From contig JACPFU010000023.1 in NCBI GenBank assembly GCA_016182785.1, positions 62,001 to 126,000 of the forward strand: a DNA stretch of 64,000 nucleotides, read 5' to 3'. Under the pieces are notes generated by a model, which did no database searches, had not been told where the DNA came from, and was given only the letters and a program-made list of their open reading frames with translations. The stretch comes from Lysobacterales bacterium. Lineage in GTDB: Bacteria > Pseudomonadota > Gammaproteobacteria > Xanthomonadales > Ahniellaceae. Both the position numbers and the translations under genes were made by a program. Positions 61,892 through 64,000 of this stretch are shown here, piece after piece (positions within the stretch are counted from its first letter, which is position 1; each line of letters begins with the position of its first letter).

Positions 61892-62430
61892 AAACCTCGT
61901 TCTTCCACAATCCCGAGCCGATCGGGGAAGTGGATGACATCCTGCGCCCCGATGCCTCGAATCCGCTGATCGAGCGCGGCTTCGCGGTCGCCTCGATGGA
62001 CGCGCTGGTGAACTGGGCGCGCACCGGTTCGATGTGGCCGATGACCTTCGGTCTTGCCTGCTGTGCAGTCGAGATGATGCAGGCCGGCGCTTCGCGACTC
62101 GACACCGATCGCTACGGCGTGGTGTTCCGTCCGTCGCCGCGCCAGTCCGACGTGATGATCGTCGCCGGTACCCTGGTCAACAAGATGGCCCCGGCGCTGC
62201 GCCGCGTCTACGACCAGATGCCGGAGCCGAAGTGGGTGATCTCGATGGGTTCCTGCGCCAATGGCGGCGGCTACTACCACTATTCGTACTCGGTGGTGCG
62301 CGGCTGCGACCGCGTGGTCCCGGTCGACATCTACGTGCCGGGTTGCCCGCCCACCGCCGAAGCGCTGATCTGGGGCATTCTGCAGTTGCAGAAGAAGATC
62401 CGCAAAACCAACACCATCATCGCGCGCTGA
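61882..62430 (+). CDS. nuoB: NADH-quinone oxidoreductase subunit B
   Basis: A 182-residue peripheral subunit holding iron-sulfur cluster N2. The cluster cysteines are in [27 protein letters not shown] and [18 protein letters not shown] lies 8 bp before the ATG at 61882, inside the end of nuoA. Second gene of the nuo operon. Confidence 0.96.
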   Translation: MGVKTSFFHNPEPIGEVDDILRPDASNPLIERGFAVASMDALVNWARTGSMWPMTFGLACCAVEMMQAGASRLDTDRYGVVFRPSPRQSDVMIVAGTLVNKMAPALRRVYDQMPEPKWVISMGSCANGGGYYHYSYSVVRGCDRVVPVDIYVPGCPPTAEALIWGILQLQKKIRKTNTIIAR

Positions 62431-62439
62431 GGTGGATGC

Positions 62440-63168
62440 ATGAACGAGGCCGCGACCAGTTTTGCCGACCGCCTGCGCGAACGTCTCGCAGCACAGATCC
62501 TTCGCGTCATCGACTCGGTCGACGCGCCGACCGTCGAGGTCAAGGCCGAGCACTGGCTTGAGGTCGCACGCGCTCTGCGCGACGAAGCCGAGTTCCGCTT
62601 CGAGCAGGCGGTCGACCTGTGCGGCGTCGATTACCTCGGTTTCGGCGATGCCGAATGGGATACCAGCGACGTTTCCGGCGAGGGCTTCTCGCGCGGCGTC
62701 GAGGGCTTCGGGCCGGGCCGGTTCAAGTGGTCCGAGCGACCGGAGTCGGCGCACAAGGACAACCGCTACGCCGTGGTCGTGAACCTGATGTCGCTGGCGC
62801 ACAATCGCCGCCTGCGCCTGCGCTGCTTCGCGGCCGACGAGGCGTTGCCGGTGGTGCCGTCGCTGATCTCGGTGTGGCGCGGGCTGAACTGGTTCGAGCG
62901 CGAGGCGTTCGACCTGTTCGGCATCCTGTTCGCCGGGCACCCGGACCTGCGCCGCATCCTCACCGACTACGGCTTCGTCGGACATCCGTTCCGCAAGGAC
63001 TTCCCGCTGATCGGCAATGTCGAAGTGCGCTACGACGCCGAGAAGCAGCGCGTGGTCTACGAGCCGGTGTCGATCGAGCCGCGCGTCGGCGTGCCGCGCG
63101 TGGTGCGCGACGACGCGCGCTACCAGCAGGCGCGCAGCGAATCCGCGCATGCCGCGGCGGGGAAGTGA
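62440..63168 (+). CDS. nuoC: NADH-quinone oxidoreductase subunit C
   Basis: A 242-residue 30-kDa complex I subunit. The family signature is [12 protein letters not shown]-like ([20 protein letters not shown], continuing [18 protein letters not shown]). It is separate from NuoD, unlike the NuoCD fusion of Escherichia coli. It is followed after 2 bp by nuoD. Confidence 0.95.
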   Translation: MNEAATSFADRLRERLAAQILRVIDSVDAPTVEVKAEHWLEVARALRDEAEFRFEQAVDLCGVDYLGFGDAEWDTSDVSGEGFSRGVEGFGPGRFKWSERPESAHKDNRYAVVVNLMSLAHNRRLRLRCFAADEALPVVPSLISVWRGLNWFEREAFDLFGILFAGHPDLRRILTDYGFVGHPFRKDFPLIGNVEVRYDAEKQRVVYEPVSIEPRVGVPRVVRDDARYQQARSESAHAAAGK

Positions 63169-63170
63169 AC

Positions 63171-64000
63171 ATGCAAGAGATCCGCAACTACACGATCAAC
63201 TTCGGGCCGCAGCATCCGGCCGCGCACGGCGTGCTGCGGCTCGTGCTCGAACTCGACGGCGAAGTGGTGATGCGCGCCGACCCGCACGTCGGGCTGCTGC
63301 ATCGCGGTACCGAGAAGCTGGCCGAGTCGAAGCCGTACAACCAGTCGATCGGCTACATGGATCGCCTCGACTACGTCTCGATGATGTGCAACGAGCACGC
63401 CTACGTGCGCGCCATCGAGCAGCTGCTCGGGATCGCGGCGCCGGAGCGGGCGCAGGTGATCCGCACCCTGTTCGACGAGATCACGCGCATCCTCAACCAC
63501 CTGATGTGGCTCGGCTCGAATGCGCTCGACCTCGGCGCGATGACGCTGTTCCTGTATGCGTTCCGCGAACGCGAGGAACTGATGGACTGCTACGAGGCGG
63601 TGTCCGGCGCGCGCATGCACGCCACCTACTATCGCCCCGGCGGCGTCTATCGCGACCTGCCCGAGCAGATGCCGAAGTACCGCGAGTCGCCGTGGACCAA
63701 GGGCAGCGACCTCAAGCGCGTCAACGGCTGGCGCGAGGGCTCGATGCTGGACTTCCTCGACGCCTTCACCGACGACTTCCCGAAGCGCGTCGACGAGTAC
63801 GAGACCCTGCTCACCGACAACCGCATCTGGAAGCAGCGCACCGTCGGCATCGGCGTGGTCTCCCCGGAACAGGCGTTGGCCTGGGGCATGAGCGGGCCGA
63901 TGCTGCGCGGTTCCGGCATCGAGTGGGACCTGCGCCGCAAGCAGCCCTACGCCGCCTACGACAAGTTCCAGTTCCAGATTCCGGTGGGTCGCAATGGCGA
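63171..64000 (+). CDS. nuoD: NADH-quinone oxidoreductase subunit D (3' end outside window)
   Basis: The first 276 or so residues of the 49-kDa complex I subunit, which lines the quinone-binding site. The N-terminus [20 protein letters not shown] and [11 protein letters not shown] are conserved, as are the quinone-site region [10 protein letters not shown] and [15 protein letters not shown]. The frame is open to the last base. The ATG at 63171 lies 2 bp after the nuoC stop. Confidence 0.95.
   Translation, partial: MQEIRNYTINFGPQHPAAHGVLRLVLELDGEVVMRADPHVGLLHRGTEKLAESKPYNQSIGYMDRLDYVSMMCNEHAYVRAIEQLLGIAAPERAQVIRTLFDEITRILNHLMWLGSNALDLGAMTLFLYAFREREELMDCYEAVSGARMHATYYRPGGVYRDLPEQMPKYRESPWTKGSDLKRVNGWREGSMLDFLDAFTDDFPKRVDEYETLLTDNRIWKQRTVGIGVVSPEQALAWGMSGPMLRGSGIEWDLRRKQPYAAYDKFQFQIPVGRNG

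Overview
This is a high-GC chromosomal window that reads as a gammaproteobacterium of the Lysobacterales (Xanthomonadales) group. The evidence for this placement is gene order: tpiA-secG-tRNA-Leu(GAG)-nuoABCD, smc-zipA-ligA, scpA-scpB-rluB and YciI-BolA. Two secreted proteins also end in the FGxGFE-type tail that, from memory, is frequent in this order. The assignment rests on order and motifs only; no search was run. There is no phage or conjugative element.

Layout. 1-1490: the 3' end of an unknown gene, a methyltransferase, and a decayed copy of the unknown gene's 3' end. 1493-7050 (minus): a DUF2339/DUF3999 membrane pair. 7276-13283 (minus): an SOS mutagenesis operon lexA-imuA-imuB-dnaE2 behind a palindromic LexA box. 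13440-18599: a TauE/SafE sulfite permease divergent from cysJ-cysI-cysH. 18574-20455 (minus): two toxin-antitoxin modules (HEPN/MNT and VapBC). 20768-24827: a ComEA-like protein, CysB, CysG and CysK, which complete sulfate assimilation. 24829-26595: an Lrp regulator divergent from a methionine gamma-lyase-like enzyme. 26668-29641: a membrane-spanning AraC regulator with a periplasmic CBM9-like domain, followed by a secreted pectate-lyase-like protein. 29763-30406: another PIN toxin module. 30651-32973: DUF695-RraB, an exported SUKH protein and YjdM. 32970-35608 (minus): a 57-residue peptide gene, a 2OG-Fe(II) oxygenase and a cupin-like protein. 35730-38717: a large sensor diguanylate cyclase. 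38761-45223 (minus): a zinc metallopeptidase, a Ser/Thr kinase with TPRs, an ECF sigma factor and a secreted beta-helix protein. 45298-48387 (minus): rluB, scpB, scpA. 48663-49956: YciI, BolA and an AbrB/PIN module. 49960-64000: queF, smc, zipA, ligA, epmA, glmM, an SDR, tpiA, secG, tRNA-Leu and the start of the nuo operon.

The most unusual signal is that palindromic repeat elements sit in frame inside coding genes. A matched element of 85-94 bp with nearly perfect 28-31 bp arms interrupts both lexA (in the interdomain hinge) and dnaE2. A REP-like hairpin lies in the imuB linker, and a different G-rich hairpin repeat lies at the cysI N-terminus. All four reading frames stay open. Also notable are the peptide/2OG oxygenase/cupin cassette, the transmembrane CBM9-AraC regulator followed by direct repeats spaced 21 bp, and two SOS/TA promoters whose geometry implies leaderless transcripts.
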